Notes: generated from the sequence alone by a model not told the origin. Counted from the first letter of the stretch, positions 43,930 through 52,442 are shown. The stretch: DNA of 64,000 bases from Armatimonadetes bacterium Uphvl-Ar2 (GCA_002162095.1 CP021424.1:1240001-1304000); one strand, 5' to 3'. Made by a program: numbers and translations.

Positions 43930-45255
43930 GTCAGGTTCGGCGGTGGGGGAGCGACCGGGGGAAGGGGGACTCACCAATGGGGCGTGCCGGTGCCTCTCCA
44001 CAATGAACTGGTCGCGCATCTTGCCCTCAAGCTTGAGCGAGCGCAAGCCGTCCCGCACGTAGACTTCATCCGTCAATTCGCCACCCCCCTGGCTGGTCCG
44101 CAGATAAGTGACGCCCGGGCGGGGCCGCACCTCAATCTTGAGATAGCCCTGGCCGCCGGAGGTGGTTTCCACGGCCACGTTCAAGAACCCGATGGGGGCG
44201 GGATCGAGGGCCTGGTGGATCGTATCCAACACCTGCCCCTGGAGTTGTTCGCGGGCCTCATTGCCGGCGCTCGCAGGCCATTCGTGCCCGATGCCGACCA
44301 CACGCCCTTCCGGATTCACCCCGATGAACAAGGTGCCGCCATCGGCGTTGAGGAAAGCCGCCACCGTCCGCAGGGAGGCAAGTTCAATCTTGGCCAGTCG
44401 CTGCCGGCTGAGGCGGTGAGTGCGGAAGCTGGTCTTCCATTCGCACACCTGGCTCTCCGATGGCACCACGGCCATGGGGTGGGGCACCACGCGCACCATG
44501 TCTCGCAGGTCTTCCACGGGGCGCACCCCGTGCATCCGCCAGTCCATCAGCAGCCACCACAGACGCACCCGCCAGGCCTCTTCTTCGTTGGACACCAGCA
44601 GCGGCAGGTCCCGGCCCGGACCCGCCCCGAGAGACCACGGGATCAAGCCGAGAGCGTGACCGTAGGCTTCCGGCGTAATGGTCTCGCCTTCCGGCCGTGC
44701 GTGGAGGCCAAGAGGGAAGCGAGAGTGCACGCCATCTCGGCCGAGGAGGGCAATCAGAAAGCCATCCGGCACGCGCAGCGAGCCCTGCTCGGCATCGTAG
44801 GTTTCTTCATCCGGGTCGGGGGTAAAGAAGGCGGCCCCCAAGTTGGGCACGCGCCCAAATTCCGGCTCCCAGCGCTTGCGCAGGTGGGCCGAGGGCTCGG
44901 TGAGCACCCGCTGGGTCAGCTGCACCCACCGCTGGCCTAAAGTGTAAGGAGAATCCGACCCCGAGCCGTGGCGCTGGCAAAAATCTGCACTGAATCCCGC
45001 GGGCAACGCCCCCGCCCGCTCCGCAAAGGCAAGTGCGGCAGTGCGCATGAGCGTCCGCCGAAGAAGGCAACGACCCCGATCGGGCGGGCAGAGCTGCAGC
45101 TGATCTTTCTGGCCTTTGGCGGGCACGAGGGGCACTTGCGATTCCCACGCATCCACCACGATTTGGCAATCATGGAGCCAATCCCATACGAGCGATCCCT
45201 GGCCCCGCTTCGATACGGAGCCAGGTGGTAAGTCCCCTTGCTCTTGGCGCTCCAT
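43927..45255 (-). CDS. AlbA_2 (Schlafen-type) protein with unknown N-terminal half
   Basis: The 442-residue protein has a C-terminal AlbA_2 domain (about 275-415): VCEWKTSFRTHRLSRQRLAK, then AAFLNADGGTLFIGVNPEGR and VVGIGHEW, which is the ExK...NxxGGxLxxGV...G signature of the Schlafen-type nucleic-acid-binding fold. The first 270 residues match nothing I know; they contain paired Cys (LHDC, LCPPDRGRCLL) and several Trp-rich segments. AlbA_2 proteins range from transcription regulators to RNA/tRNA nucleases and defence proteins. ATG at 45255 has TAGAGT 7 nt upstream; GTG at 45264 is the alternative. An inverted repeat with TATAAT lies 85 bp further upstream. Confidence 0.78.
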   Translation of the reverse strand: MERQEQGDLPPGSVSKRGQGSLVWDWLHDCQIVVDAWESQVPLVPAKGQKDQLQLCPPDRGRCLLRRTLMRTAALAFAERAGALPAGFSADFCQRHGSGSDSPYTLGQRWVQLTQRVLTEPSAHLRKRWEPEFGRVPNLGAAFFTPDPDEETYDAEQGSLRVPDGFLIALLGRDGVHSRFPLGLHARPEGETITPEAYGHALGLIPWSLGAGPGRDLPLLVSNEEEAWRVRLWWLLMDWRMHGVRPVEDLRDMVRVVPHPMAVVPSESQVCEWKTSFRTHRLSRQRLAKIELASLRTVAAFLNADGGTLFIGVNPEGRVVGIGHEWPASAGNEAREQLQGQVLDTIHQALDPAPIGFLNVAVETTSGGQGYLKIEVRPRPGVTYLRTSQGGGELTDEVYVRDGLRSLKLEGKMRDQFIVERHRHAPLVSPPSPGRSPTAEPD

Positions 45256-45262
45256 CCGCTCC

Positions 45263-45268
45263 ACTCTA
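45263..45268 (-). promoter_or_regulatory. Leaderless -10 candidate, TAGAGT
   Basis: TAGAGT on the minus strand is 7 nt before the ATG at 45255. A second, fuller -10 (TATAAT) lies upstream inside an inverted repeat, so the gene may have two starts. Confidence 0.4.
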
Positions 45269-45333
45269 GATGCTTAAGGAAAACCGGAGCCCCGGACTTC
45301 CCGGATCTCGCGAGCGTTCTTCTCACGCAACTG

Positions 45334-45365
45334 AATTGCATTATAAGGGCACGGTTAATGCAATT
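45334..45365 (-). promoter_or_regulatory. Perfect 10-bp inverted repeat over a TATAAT
   Basis: AATTGCATTA (45334-45343) and TAATGCAATT (45356-45365) are exact inverted copies 12 bp apart. The minus-strand TATAAT (45340-45345) overlaps the inner part of the left arm. It lies upstream of the AlbA_2 gene and downstream of the S9 peptidase stop. No U-run follows on the minus strand, so an operator is more likely than a terminator. Confidence 0.55.
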
Positions 45366-45386
45366 GCTCAGGGCCAGCGCGCTTTC

Positions 45387-47492
45387 TTAGCCCGCCGTGG
45401 CGCGTTTGCCGCTCTTGGCCGCCTTGCTTGCTTTCTTCGGCGGCTTGGCGACTTCCTTCGCTTTCTTGTCCGCAGATTTCTTAGATTTGCCTGGCTTTTG
45501 AAGGTAAGTCCCCCACCAAGTCACGATCTCGGTCAGGCGGTGCTCGCGCATATCAATCGGGCCGTTGCGGCTCATGCCGTGGCTGGTGTTGCGCGGGTAT
45601 CGCACAAACCGGGAGGGGACCCCTTGGGCCTGTAACGCCATGAATACTTGTTCGCCTTGTTCGATGTTGCAACGCAGGTCGCCCTCGCTGTGGATCACCA
45701 GCATCGGCGTCTTCACCTGGTCAAAGTAGGCAATGGGGGATTGCTGCCACAACTTTTCGAGTTGGGCGTACCCGGCGTAGAACCGTCCCCCGAAGTAGTC
45801 ATCGCGGTTCAGCGGTACGTCGCTGTTGCCCGCCGCGCTCACCCAGTTGCTCACGCACCGGTCTGTGATGGCGGCGCAGTAATCCGAAGCGTGCCCCACC
45901 GCCCAGTTGGTGAGATAGCCTCCGTAGCTGCCCCCCATCACGCCGATGCGGGTGGCATCCACCAGCGGGTCGCTTTGGATGAACTTGGTCACCGCCTGCA
46001 GGTCATCCCAGTCCTTGTTGCCCCAATCGTTGCGGATGGCCGCGCAGAAGGCTTCGCTGTACCCCTTGCTGCCGCGCGGGTTGCTGTAGACCACGGTGTA
46101 ACCCTGCGCCGCCAGCAGCTGGAACTCAAAGAAGAACGCGCAGCCGTACTGCGTGTGCGGGCCGCCGTGGATTTCGATGACGGCCGGGGAGACTTTCTCC
46201 CGCCCTCGAATCACCCAGGTCTGCACCTTCACGCCGTCGGTGCTGGGCACCCAGTGCGTGGACGGGGCCTTGATCTCCACTTCCTTCAGCAAGGCCTCGT
46301 GAACATTCGTCAGCGTGGTGATCTTGCCGCTCTTCAGCTCGACCACCCCCACTTCGGCCGGGCGCACCGGGTCACCAAGGGTGACGGCCATGCGCTTGCC
46401 CTCGGTATCCAGGCTGGCCAGGCCCAGCACGTGTTCGCCCTTGGTCAGCACCTTCACGGTGGCTTTGGCCACATCTACGCGGGCCACCTGCACCTCGCCG
46501 TGCATCGGCACCTTGACGTAGAGGGCCACGCCGTCCGGGCTCCATGCTAGCGCCGAGGGACCGTCGGCTTCCGTGTCACTCAAGGTGGAACCGGTGAGGC
46601 AACAATCAAAGTCCGCGGTCAGCACCCGCTCCGAACCGCCCGCCAGCGGCGCCAGCAGCACCTGGGAGTTCTCGGTGCCCCAGCCACCTTCGGGGTTCTG
46701 GCGGCCCAAGCTAGCCACCCACTGCCCATCGGGGCTCACACTCAGGTCGCCGCGGCTGGCCCGAGGGAGTCCCGGAATTTCCGTAGCCTTGCCGCTCAGC
46801 GTCACGCGGAAAAGGCGGTCATCGGCGGGGTCAAACAGGGGCCGCGCACACCGCGAGGCACTTACCACCAACTCCTGGCCGCCGGGGAGCCAATCAAAAT
46901 CAATCTGGCCGAGCGGGTCGTCATCGAAAATCATCCGCGTCTTGCCCGTGGCGACTTCCACCACATAAAGCGCATACCGGGCCGAACCAAAATATCCGTC
47001 CCCGTCCAGCCGGTACCAGTAGTGGTCGGTGGCCCAGGGGGCATCGCTCTCGCCCGCCTCGGTGCGGCGCTTGGCTTCGGCCTTGGTGTGGGCGGCTTCG
47101 GTGGGCCGGTAGAGGAAAGCAATGTGGGCCCCGTCCGGCGACCACTTGAAGCCCGCAATGCGGCCTTCTTCCAGCTTGGTGAGCGGCTCCGGGTCGCCCC
47201 CCGCCAGGTACAGCAAGAAAATCTGGCCCAGACCCTCTTCGCGCCCGCTGAGGAAGGCGATCTGCTGCCCGCCGGGCGACCACCGCCCGTGGCCATTGCC
47301 ATCCTTGCCGCGTGTGAGGGCACGCATGGCTCCGCCCGCGGCCGGCACGACGAAGAGGTTGACTTCCGCCCGGTTCTTCTCTCCGATCCGCTTTTTGGCG
47401 AACAAGATCTGCTCCCCACACGGCGAAAACTGAGGGTCACTCAGGACTTCGATCCGACGGAGATCGGAGAGTTGAACGGGGCGGCGTGCCAT
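45387..47492 (-). CDS. S9-family prolyl oligopeptidase-like peptidase with Lys-rich tail
   Basis: The 701-residue protein has a seven-bladed propeller (about 1-410; blades such as DPQFSPCGEQILFAKKRIGE) and an alpha/beta-hydrolase domain with IEIHGGPHTQYG, the nucleophile elbow GVMGGSYGGYLTNW, HSEGDLRCNIEQGEQ (Asp) and NTSHGMSRNG (His). This is the acylaminoacyl-peptidase/DPP-like branch. There is no signal peptide. The last ~35 residues are an unusual Lys/Ala tail (KSKKSADKKAKEVAK onward) like histone H1 tails. CAGAAT lies 7 nt before the ATG. Confidence 0.93.
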   Translation of the reverse strand: MARRPVQLSDLRRIEVLSDPQFSPCGEQILFAKKRIGEKNRAEVNLFVVPAAGGAMRALTRGKDGNGHGRWSPGGQQIAFLSGREEGLGQIFLLYLAGGDPEPLTKLEEGRIAGFKWSPDGAHIAFLYRPTEAAHTKAEAKRRTEAGESDAPWATDHYWYRLDGDGYFGSARYALYVVEVATGKTRMIFDDDPLGQIDFDWLPGGQELVVSASRCARPLFDPADDRLFRVTLSGKATEIPGLPRASRGDLSVSPDGQWVASLGRQNPEGGWGTENSQVLLAPLAGGSERVLTADFDCCLTGSTLSDTEADGPSALAWSPDGVALYVKVPMHGEVQVARVDVAKATVKVLTKGEHVLGLASLDTEGKRMAVTLGDPVRPAEVGVVELKSGKITTLTNVHEALLKEVEIKAPSTHWVPSTDGVKVQTWVIRGREKVSPAVIEIHGGPHTQYGCAFFFEFQLLAAQGYTVVYSNPRGSKGYSEAFCAAIRNDWGNKDWDDLQAVTKFIQSDPLVDATRIGVMGGSYGGYLTNWAVGHASDYCAAITDRCVSNWVSAAGNSDVPLNRDDYFGGRFYAGYAQLEKLWQQSPIAYFDQVKTPMLVIHSEGDLRCNIEQGEQVFMALQAQGVPSRFVRYPRNTSHGMSRNGPIDMREHRLTEIVTWWGTYLQKPGKSKKSADKKAKEVAKPPKKASKAAKSGKRATAG

Positions 47493-47497
47493 GCCGT

Positions 47498-47968
47498 TTA
47501 TTCTGACTCAGTTCGGGCGAGGAGTCGGTCGACCGACAACGCCCCGGAGCCCGCGATCATCGTCACAATCGCCAGGCCAATGGTGAGCAGGTGGTATTCG
47601 TACCCCTCGCCCGCTTGCTGACCAAACCAGTTCATAAAGAACCCGTTTTTGACGTGCATCATGCCCGCTACCACCATGGTCACGCCGATGCCAAAGGCGG
47701 CCAGTCGACCACCAAGGCCGAAGATCAGCATGAGCGCGCCAATGCTCTCGGCCATGATGGCCAGGAAGACGAGCGGCTGCGGGATGCCCAGCCCCTGCGA
47801 CATGCCCTGCATGGTGCCCTGGAAGCCGTTGCCCCCAAACCACCCGAAGAGCTTCTGCGTCCCGTGCGGGAACATCACCCCGCCAAGCGTGACGCGGGCC
47901 ACCATCAGGCCGTAATCGGATCGGGTCGCCAAGAATCGTTGCAAGAAATTGCCTTTCATACTTTGCAT
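47498..47968 (-). CDS. DoxX-family membrane protein
   Basis: The 156-residue protein has four hydrophobic helices (about 20-40, 65-85, 90-110, 130-150), with GLMVARVTLGGVMFPHGTQK and LGGRLAAFGIGVTMVVAGMM characteristic of DoxX/DoxD-like proteins, some of which join oxidoreductase or redox-stress complexes. The start is unsure: ATG at 47968, ATG at 47959 or TTG at 47977, none with a ribosome site. It lies 5 bp upstream of the S9 peptidase and is likely co-transcribed with it. Confidence 0.85.
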   Translation of the reverse strand: MQSMKGNFLQRFLATRSDYGLMVARVTLGGVMFPHGTQKLFGWFGGNGFQGTMQGMSQGLGIPQPLVFLAIMAESIGALMLIFGLGGRLAAFGIGVTMVVAGMMHVKNGFFMNWFGQQAGEGYEYHLLTIGLAIVTMIAGSGALSVDRLLARTESE

Positions 47969-48046
47969 AATCGCCAACGGGGAAGAAATAGCTCCCAGTG
48001 CAACAATATGGTGACCGATGGACTTATCGACTGGCGCCGATAGGCA

Positions 48047-48916
48047 TCAAAAAACGACTTTGTTCAGCGGGTACTCCACGATTCCGGTGGCCCCGGCCAT
48101 GCTCAGGCGCGGGATCAGGTCGCGGGATTCCTTGTCCGTCAGGATCACTTCCGCCGCCACCCACTCGGGGTCGGCCAGGGGAGAGAGCGTCGGATTCTTG
48201 AGCGAGGGCAGCAGGCCCAGAATCTCGGCCTCGCTCGAGCGGGGAAGGTTCATCTTGAGGCCCACGAGCTTGGCCGCGTTCATCGCTCCAGTGAGGAGGA
48301 TCTTCAGAGACTCGATCTTGCGTTGCTTCTCCGAGTCCGCGTAGGCGGCGTGCGAGCACACGAAGCGGGTGGTGCTAGTCAGCAGGGTCTCGATGATGCG
48401 CAGGTTGTGGGCACGTAGAGAATTGCCTGTCTCGGTGTTCACCACAATGGCTTCCACCAGGGTCGGCACCTTCACTTCGCAGGCCCCCCAGCTGAACTCA
48501 ACCCGGGCGGGCACACCTTTCTCCTCGAAGTACGACTGCGTCAAGCGCACGTACTCGGTGGCGATGCGATGATCCTTGAGATCGTGTACGGACTGGTACG
48601 GAGAGTCGTTGTGCACGGCCAGCACAATCCGGATGGGGTTGGTGGTGAGCTTGCTGTAGCGCAGCTCGCACACCTCGTGGAGGTCAGCCCCCACATCACA
48701 AATCCAGTCGTAGCCGGTGAGCCCCGCGTCAATAATGCCTTCCTCGATGTAGCGCGGAATCTCCTGCGGGCGAAGGAGAACGGGCACGATCTCGGGGTCG
48801 TCCACCATCGGCTCGTAAGAGCGGGTCGCCGCCCGAAACTCAAAGCCCGCGCGCTGAAAAAGCGAGAACGTAGCCTCTTGCAGGCTGCCTTTGGGGAGTC
48901 CAAGTCGCAAAGTCAT
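48047..48916 (-). CDS. hisG: ATP phosphoribosyltransferase, long form
   Basis: The 289-residue enzyme starts histidine synthesis by joining PRPP to ATP. Catalytic parts include LRLGLPKGSLQEATF, DAGLTGYDWI and the PRPP loop VEAIVVNTETGNSLRAHNL. Residues about 215-289 are the ACT-like regulatory HisG_C domain (GLLPSLKNPTLSPLADPEWV), so this is the long, HisZ-independent, histidine-inhibited form. No other his gene is near. TACGTT lies 6 nt before the ATG. Confidence 0.95.
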   Translation of the reverse strand: MTLRLGLPKGSLQEATFSLFQRAGFEFRAATRSYEPMVDDPEIVPVLLRPQEIPRYIEEGIIDAGLTGYDWICDVGADLHEVCELRYSKLTTNPIRIVLAVHNDSPYQSVHDLKDHRIATEYVRLTQSYFEEKGVPARVEFSWGACEVKVPTLVEAIVVNTETGNSLRAHNLRIIETLLTSTTRFVCSHAAYADSEKQRKIESLKILLTGAMNAAKLVGLKMNLPRSSEAEILGLLPSLKNPTLSPLADPEWVAAEVILTDKESRDLIPRLSMAGATGIVEYPLNKVVF

Positions 48917-48922
48917 GAGTTG

Positions 48923-48928
48923 AACGTA
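48923..48928 (-). promoter_or_regulatory. Leaderless -10 candidate, TACGTT
   Basis: TACGTT on the minus strand lies 6 nt before the hisG ATG. There is no Shine-Dalgarno site and no attenuator-like leader peptide. Confidence 0.5.
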
Positions 48929-48984
48929 CCAGGCCTGAGGAGAGGCTACGGGACTGCCAAAGATACGAGGTAGGAGTTACTGCC

Positions 48985-50655
48985 TTGAATCGTCCTGCAA
49001 GCATTGCCGTCTATCTGGCACCCGATGACCCGTACGCCTTTGAATACTGCGAGATTCTGGCCTACGGCGGATTCCCTATTGTGCAAGTGGACGACTTCAA
49101 AGCTGATGAACTCGCCCACCACAACGTCCTGTTGCTGTGCGGTCGCGGAGAACTGACGGCGGCCCAGCGTAAGATCCTGGCCGACTGGATTAGCAACACC
49201 GGCGGATCGGTCGTGGTCAGTGGCAGCACCTGGGGCCTGGAATACCTTTTGAGCCTCACCGTCAACCCACCCACTCGCCAGCGATGCTGGGCCAAGCCGG
49301 TGGACACCAACGACCGCCTGTGGCCGAAGGGAGCGCCGGATGTGCACGCCCTTCTTCCGCTGAACCTGGGCCTCAATGGCGCCACCGCCGCCGTCGTGGA
49401 TGAACTCGGCCAGCCGCTGGTGACGCGCAACCGCGTCGGCATTCTGGTGGGATGCCACCTGGGTGCCCTGCAAAAGATTTACACGCTCGGCCGCGGGGTG
49501 GAAAGTGAAGCCGTTCCCGCCTGGGATGGCACCGGCGGCGACCTGAGCGGCTTGCCGCAGGCCATTGACGGCACCGCGCTCAACTTCGAAACCGACCGTG
49601 ACCAGCCCGAAGGCGCCCCGGTCCCATATTTTGCCCGTCCGCATGTGGACGTGTGGCGCGAGATCTATTTACGCGCGGTGGTGGAAGCCGTCGAGAAGGC
49701 CAAAGCCATGGTCGCGATCCCGTGGTACTGGCCGCAAGGCGCGGATTCCTGCGCCGCCATGTCCGTGGACTGCGACGACCTGAACCCCGAATCGCTCCTC
49801 ATTCTGGTGAGCTCGCTTCAGCGCTACTCGATGCCCGCCACCTGGATGGTGCCGGTGCCGGGGTTGCCGCTGGATGCCTACCGCGCCCTCCGCAAACTCG
49901 GCCACGAGATCGGCCTGTTGTTCCGGGGGCAAGACCACACCTTTAACGTGGACAACATCCGCGTGCAACACCAGCAGATTACCCGGGGCAGCGGCTCCAA
50001 CGTCATCTCCGCCCGTAATCACGGCGGCTACTGGCACCGGCATCGTTTGTTTTACGAAATGATCTCCGCCAGCGGCCTGGGCTACTCCGTCGCGAAGGGC
50101 GGCACCTCCGCGGGTACGGCGGGCTTCCCGTTTGGCACCTGCCACCCGTTCTTGGCATATCCCGAGTCCCTGCGACGCATGGCGGTGTTCGAAATGCCTT
50201 ACGTGCTGCACCAACTCGGGGACGAAGACTCGGCCCGGCTCCAGGGAGCAATTTTTGAGACCGTGGCCAACATGAATGGTTTGATGCACGTGGCCCAGCG
50301 CACCAGCCAAGCCTCGTGTGAGCAACGCGAAACCGCTACGCAGGAGTTCTTTATTCGGGTGCGTCAGTACAACATGCTCCAGGTCAATTTGGATGACCTC
50401 AACAAGTTCTTGCAGGCTCGCCGCACGCTCAAGCAGCGGTACCTCAGCAACAAGCTGATCCTGACCAACGACAACGAAGTGAAGGGGCTCACCATCATGG
50501 TGAACGACCTGGAACTGGCCGCCGACAGTGAAAACGGCACCATGAGCGGCACGGTGGTGGAGCGCTACGGCGTGAAGTGGAAGCAGTTTGTGATTGACAT
50601 GGAGCGGAAGGACAATTTCGACCTCTCGTTCCGAGCGTCCCCCATCGCTGCATAA
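48985..50655 (+). CDS. GATase-like plus polysaccharide deacetylase-like fusion
   Basis: The 556-residue protein starts at TTG behind AGGAG (48972-48976, 8-nt spacing). The first ~220 residues look like a class-I glutamine-amidotransferase/DJ-1-like fold (VLLLCGRGELTAAQRKILAD, TGGSVVVSGSTWGLEYLL) without a clear nucleophile Cys. Residues about 245-420 resemble a NodB deacetylase barrel: AMSVDCDDLNPESLL (Asp pair), LGHEIGLLFRGQDHTF (metal His region) and ARNHGGYWHRHRLFYEM. The C-terminal ~130 residues are unassigned. No signal peptide is present, so a cytoplasmic role in a sugar or glycan reaction is possible. Function is unproven. Confidence 0.72.
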   Translation: MNRPASIAVYLAPDDPYAFEYCEILAYGGFPIVQVDDFKADELAHHNVLLLCGRGELTAAQRKILADWISNTGGSVVVSGSTWGLEYLLSLTVNPPTRQRCWAKPVDTNDRLWPKGAPDVHALLPLNLGLNGATAAVVDELGQPLVTRNRVGILVGCHLGALQKIYTLGRGVESEAVPAWDGTGGDLSGLPQAIDGTALNFETDRDQPEGAPVPYFARPHVDVWREIYLRAVVEAVEKAKAMVAIPWYWPQGADSCAAMSVDCDDLNPESLLILVSSLQRYSMPATWMVPVPGLPLDAYRALRKLGHEIGLLFRGQDHTFNVDNIRVQHQQITRGSGSNVISARNHGGYWHRHRLFYEMISASGLGYSVAKGGTSAGTAGFPFGTCHPFLAYPESLRRMAVFEMPYVLHQLGDEDSARLQGAIFETVANMNGLMHVAQRTSQASCEQRETATQEFFIRVRQYNMLQVNLDDLNKFLQARRTLKQRYLSNKLILTNDNEVKGLTIMVNDLELAADSENGTMSGTVVERYGVKWKQFVIDMERKDNFDLSFRASPIAA

Positions 50656-50673
50656 CTGAGTCAAAATCGAGAC

Positions 50674-50907
50674 ATGCCCGTCGTGCGTGTCTCTGTTACC
50701 CTGAAGCCCTCGCTCTTGGACTCGGCGGGTCGCACCGTTGCCGATGCCTTGCATCGTCAGTCCTTCACCGAGGTCACGGACGTCCGCATCGGCAAACTGA
50801 TTGAGTTGCAGGTGACCGAAGTGGACGAAGCCCGCATTCGCCAGATGTGCGCCGACCTGCTGGCCAACCCGGTGATCGAAGACTTCTCCTACGAGGTTGT
50901 GCGATGA
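50674..50907 (+). CDS. purS: Phosphoribosylformylglycinamidine synthase, PurS subunit
   Basis: The 77-residue protein matches PurS (VRVSVTLKPSLLDSAGRTVA, VTDVRIGKLIEL, CADLLANPVIEDFSYEV). It bridges PurQ and small PurL in the purine pathway step making FGAM. The stop overlaps the purQ start (ATGA). CAAAAT lies 6 nt before its ATG. purL is not in the window. Confidence 0.95.
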   Translation: MPVVRVSVTLKPSLLDSAGRTVADALHRQSFTEVTDVRIGKLIELQVTEVDEARIRQMCADLLANPVIEDFSYEVVR

Positions 50908-51566
50908 AGGTGGCGGTGCTCCGGTTTCCGGGGAGCAACTGCGATGCCGATGCCCTCCATGCCCTCCGCCGCGACGTCGGCGTGGATGCTGATTATGTGT
51001 GGCAGACCGACACCAGCCTGGACGGGTTTGATGCCGTGTGGGTGCCTGGAGGCTTCAGCTACGGTGACTACCTTCGCTGCGGGGCCATGGCTGCGCGGGC
51101 ACCAATCATGAGTACGGTGCGAGACTTTGCAGGCCGCGGCGGACTAGTCATTGGGGCGTGTAACGGCTTCCAAGTCTTGTGTGAGAGCGGTTTACTGCCC
51201 GGGGCGCTGGTGCGCAATGTCAAGCAACGATTTATCTGCCAAAACGTGGTGCTCGAACCCGCCACGCAGCGCGGCCCGTGGATGGCCGGAGTGAACCGCA
51301 CGATCACGCTCCCTATTGCTCACGGTGAGGGCCGCTTCGTATGCTCGCCGGAGACGCTGAAGGAACTCCAAGACAACGACCAAATCGCGTTCCGCTACGC
51401 GAGCGAGAACGTGAATGGGAGCACCGAAGCCATCGCCGGCGTGATGAACGCGACGGGCAACGTGCTGGGCTTGATGCCGCACCCGGAACGCGCCACCCGC
51501 GATTTGGTGGGCGGCACCGACGGTTTATTGTTGTTGCAAGCCCTAAAAATGGTCCGAACTGGGTAG
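50904..51566 (+). CDS. purQ: Phosphoribosylformylglycinamidine synthase, PurQ glutaminase
   Basis: The 220-residue class-I glutamine amidotransferase supplies ammonia for FGAM synthesis. It shows VLRFPGSNCDADALHAL, the oxyanion region WVPGGFSYGDYLRCGAMA, the nucleophile Cys in VIGACNGFQVLCE and the catalytic His-Glu in LMPHPERATRD. The ATG at 50904 overlaps the purS stop; upstream in-frame sequence is the purS gene in another frame. Confidence 0.97.
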   Translation: MKVAVLRFPGSNCDADALHALRRDVGVDADYVWQTDTSLDGFDAVWVPGGFSYGDYLRCGAMAARAPIMSTVRDFAGRGGLVIGACNGFQVLCESGLLPGALVRNVKQRFICQNVVLEPATQRGPWMAGVNRTITLPIAHGEGRFVCSPETLKELQDNDQIAFRYASENVNGSTEAIAGVMNATGNVLGLMPHPERATRDLVGGTDGLLLLQALKMVRTG

Positions 51567-51612
51567 ATTACGGGACACGTCTTTCCGATAACCAAGGAAG
51601 GGCACTGTAGGT

Positions 51613-52362
51613 ATGCGTCGAACTGCACTGGGTTTGGGGGTTAGCGCCATTCTGGCGTCTTGCGCTTTCGGTCAAGCGACCGGAGGAGCCCAACCGAATA
51701 CCAAGGTCATCGGCAAGCTGGGCCAAGCCATCAACACCTCCAAGATCTATGCGGGGATGAACACCAACGCACGCGTCTACTGGACGGTGAAGCCCAACGA
51801 TTACATCGTGGTGAACCCCGTCGCCAACAACGACAAGTGGCTGAGCGTGATCCTGAAGAACGGCAGCATCGGTTACATCCTGACCGCTGATGTCGCGAGC
51901 CTGCCTTACGACGTACGCATCCCAGTGACGCAGAACCTGCAGCAAACCACAACGGCGGGCCGAAGCTCGATCCAAGACGTGCAGGGCATGCTGAACTTCT
52001 CCTACCAGTTTGTGGGCACCCCCTATAAGTGGGGCGGCAACAGCCTGACCGGAGGCATTGACTGCAGCGCATTTGTGCAGCAAGTCTTCCGCCGCCGAGG
52101 CATCAACTTGCCGCGCACCGCCGCCGAGCAGGCCAAGGTGGGGCGACCGGTAGAGCGACTGGAGCACCTCCAGGCCGGGGACCGACTCTACTTCTGGGAC
52201 AAGCGCCGCAACATGATTGGCCACTGCGGCATCTTTATGGGCTTCCACCCGGATGGAGGCGCGTACTTCATCCACAGCAGCTCCAACAATCGCTGCATTG
52301 ATACGGACGACCTCCGGAATCAGAAGTGGCGCGACACGCTGGTCGGCGCCCGCCGCGACTAA
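51613..52362 (+). CDS. Exported NlpC/P60 endopeptidase with SH3-like domain
   Basis: The 249-residue protein has a signal peptide (ALGLGVSAILASCAFGQ), an SH3-like domain (about 30-100, RVYWTVKPNDYIVVNPVANN) and a C-terminal NlpC/P60 domain with the triad visible: Cys in GGIDCSAFVQQVF, His in MIGHCGIFMGF and a third polar residue in YFIHSSSNNRC. Such enzymes cut the gamma-D-Glu-diaminopimelate bond in peptidoglycan stems. AAGGAAGGG and a following spacer precede the ATG. Confidence 0.93.
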   Translation: MRRTALGLGVSAILASCAFGQATGGAQPNTKVIGKLGQAINTSKIYAGMNTNARVYWTVKPNDYIVVNPVANNDKWLSVILKNGSIGYILTADVASLPYDVRIPVTQNLQQTTTAGRSSIQDVQGMLNFSYQFVGTPYKWGGNSLTGGIDCSAFVQQVFRRRGINLPRTAAEQAKVGRPVERLEHLQAGDRLYFWDKRRNMIGHCGIFMGFHPDGGAYFIHSSSNNRCIDTDDLRNQKWRDTLVGARRD

Positions 52363-52376
52363 TTCTCACTTCAATT

Positions 52377-52399
52377 TTGCCAAGGTTGATTCTTGGCAA
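52377..52399. promoter_or_regulatory. Perfect palindrome 1
   Basis: TTGCCAAG (52377-52384) and CTTGGCAA (52392-52399) pair exactly across a 7-nt spacer. No U-run follows on either strand, so an operator fits better than a terminator. Confidence 0.5.
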
Positions 52400-52409
52400 T
52401 GGGCTAGTG

Positions 52410-52428
52410 GTGGTGAATCTTTCACCAC
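52410..52428. promoter_or_regulatory. Perfect palindrome 2 in the -35 region
   Basis: GTGGTGAA (52410-52417) and TTCACCAC (52421-52428) pair exactly across a 3-nt spacer. It ends 8 bp before the TAAAAT of the DUF4143 ATPase gene, so a bound repressor would cover the -35 position. Confidence 0.55.
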
Positions 52429-52436
52429 ATATACGC

Positions 52437-52442
52437 TAAAAT
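52437..52442 (+). promoter_or_regulatory. Leaderless -10 candidate, TAAAAT
   Basis: TAAAAT lies 6 nt before the GTG start at 52449. No Shine-Dalgarno sequence is present, so the mRNA would begin with the GTG. Confidence 0.6.

Noticed and set aside
45270-45635. Plus-strand frame over the inverted repeat and S9 gene end
   Set aside because: It mostly mirrors the Lys-rich end of the S9 peptidase and lacks a ribosome site.
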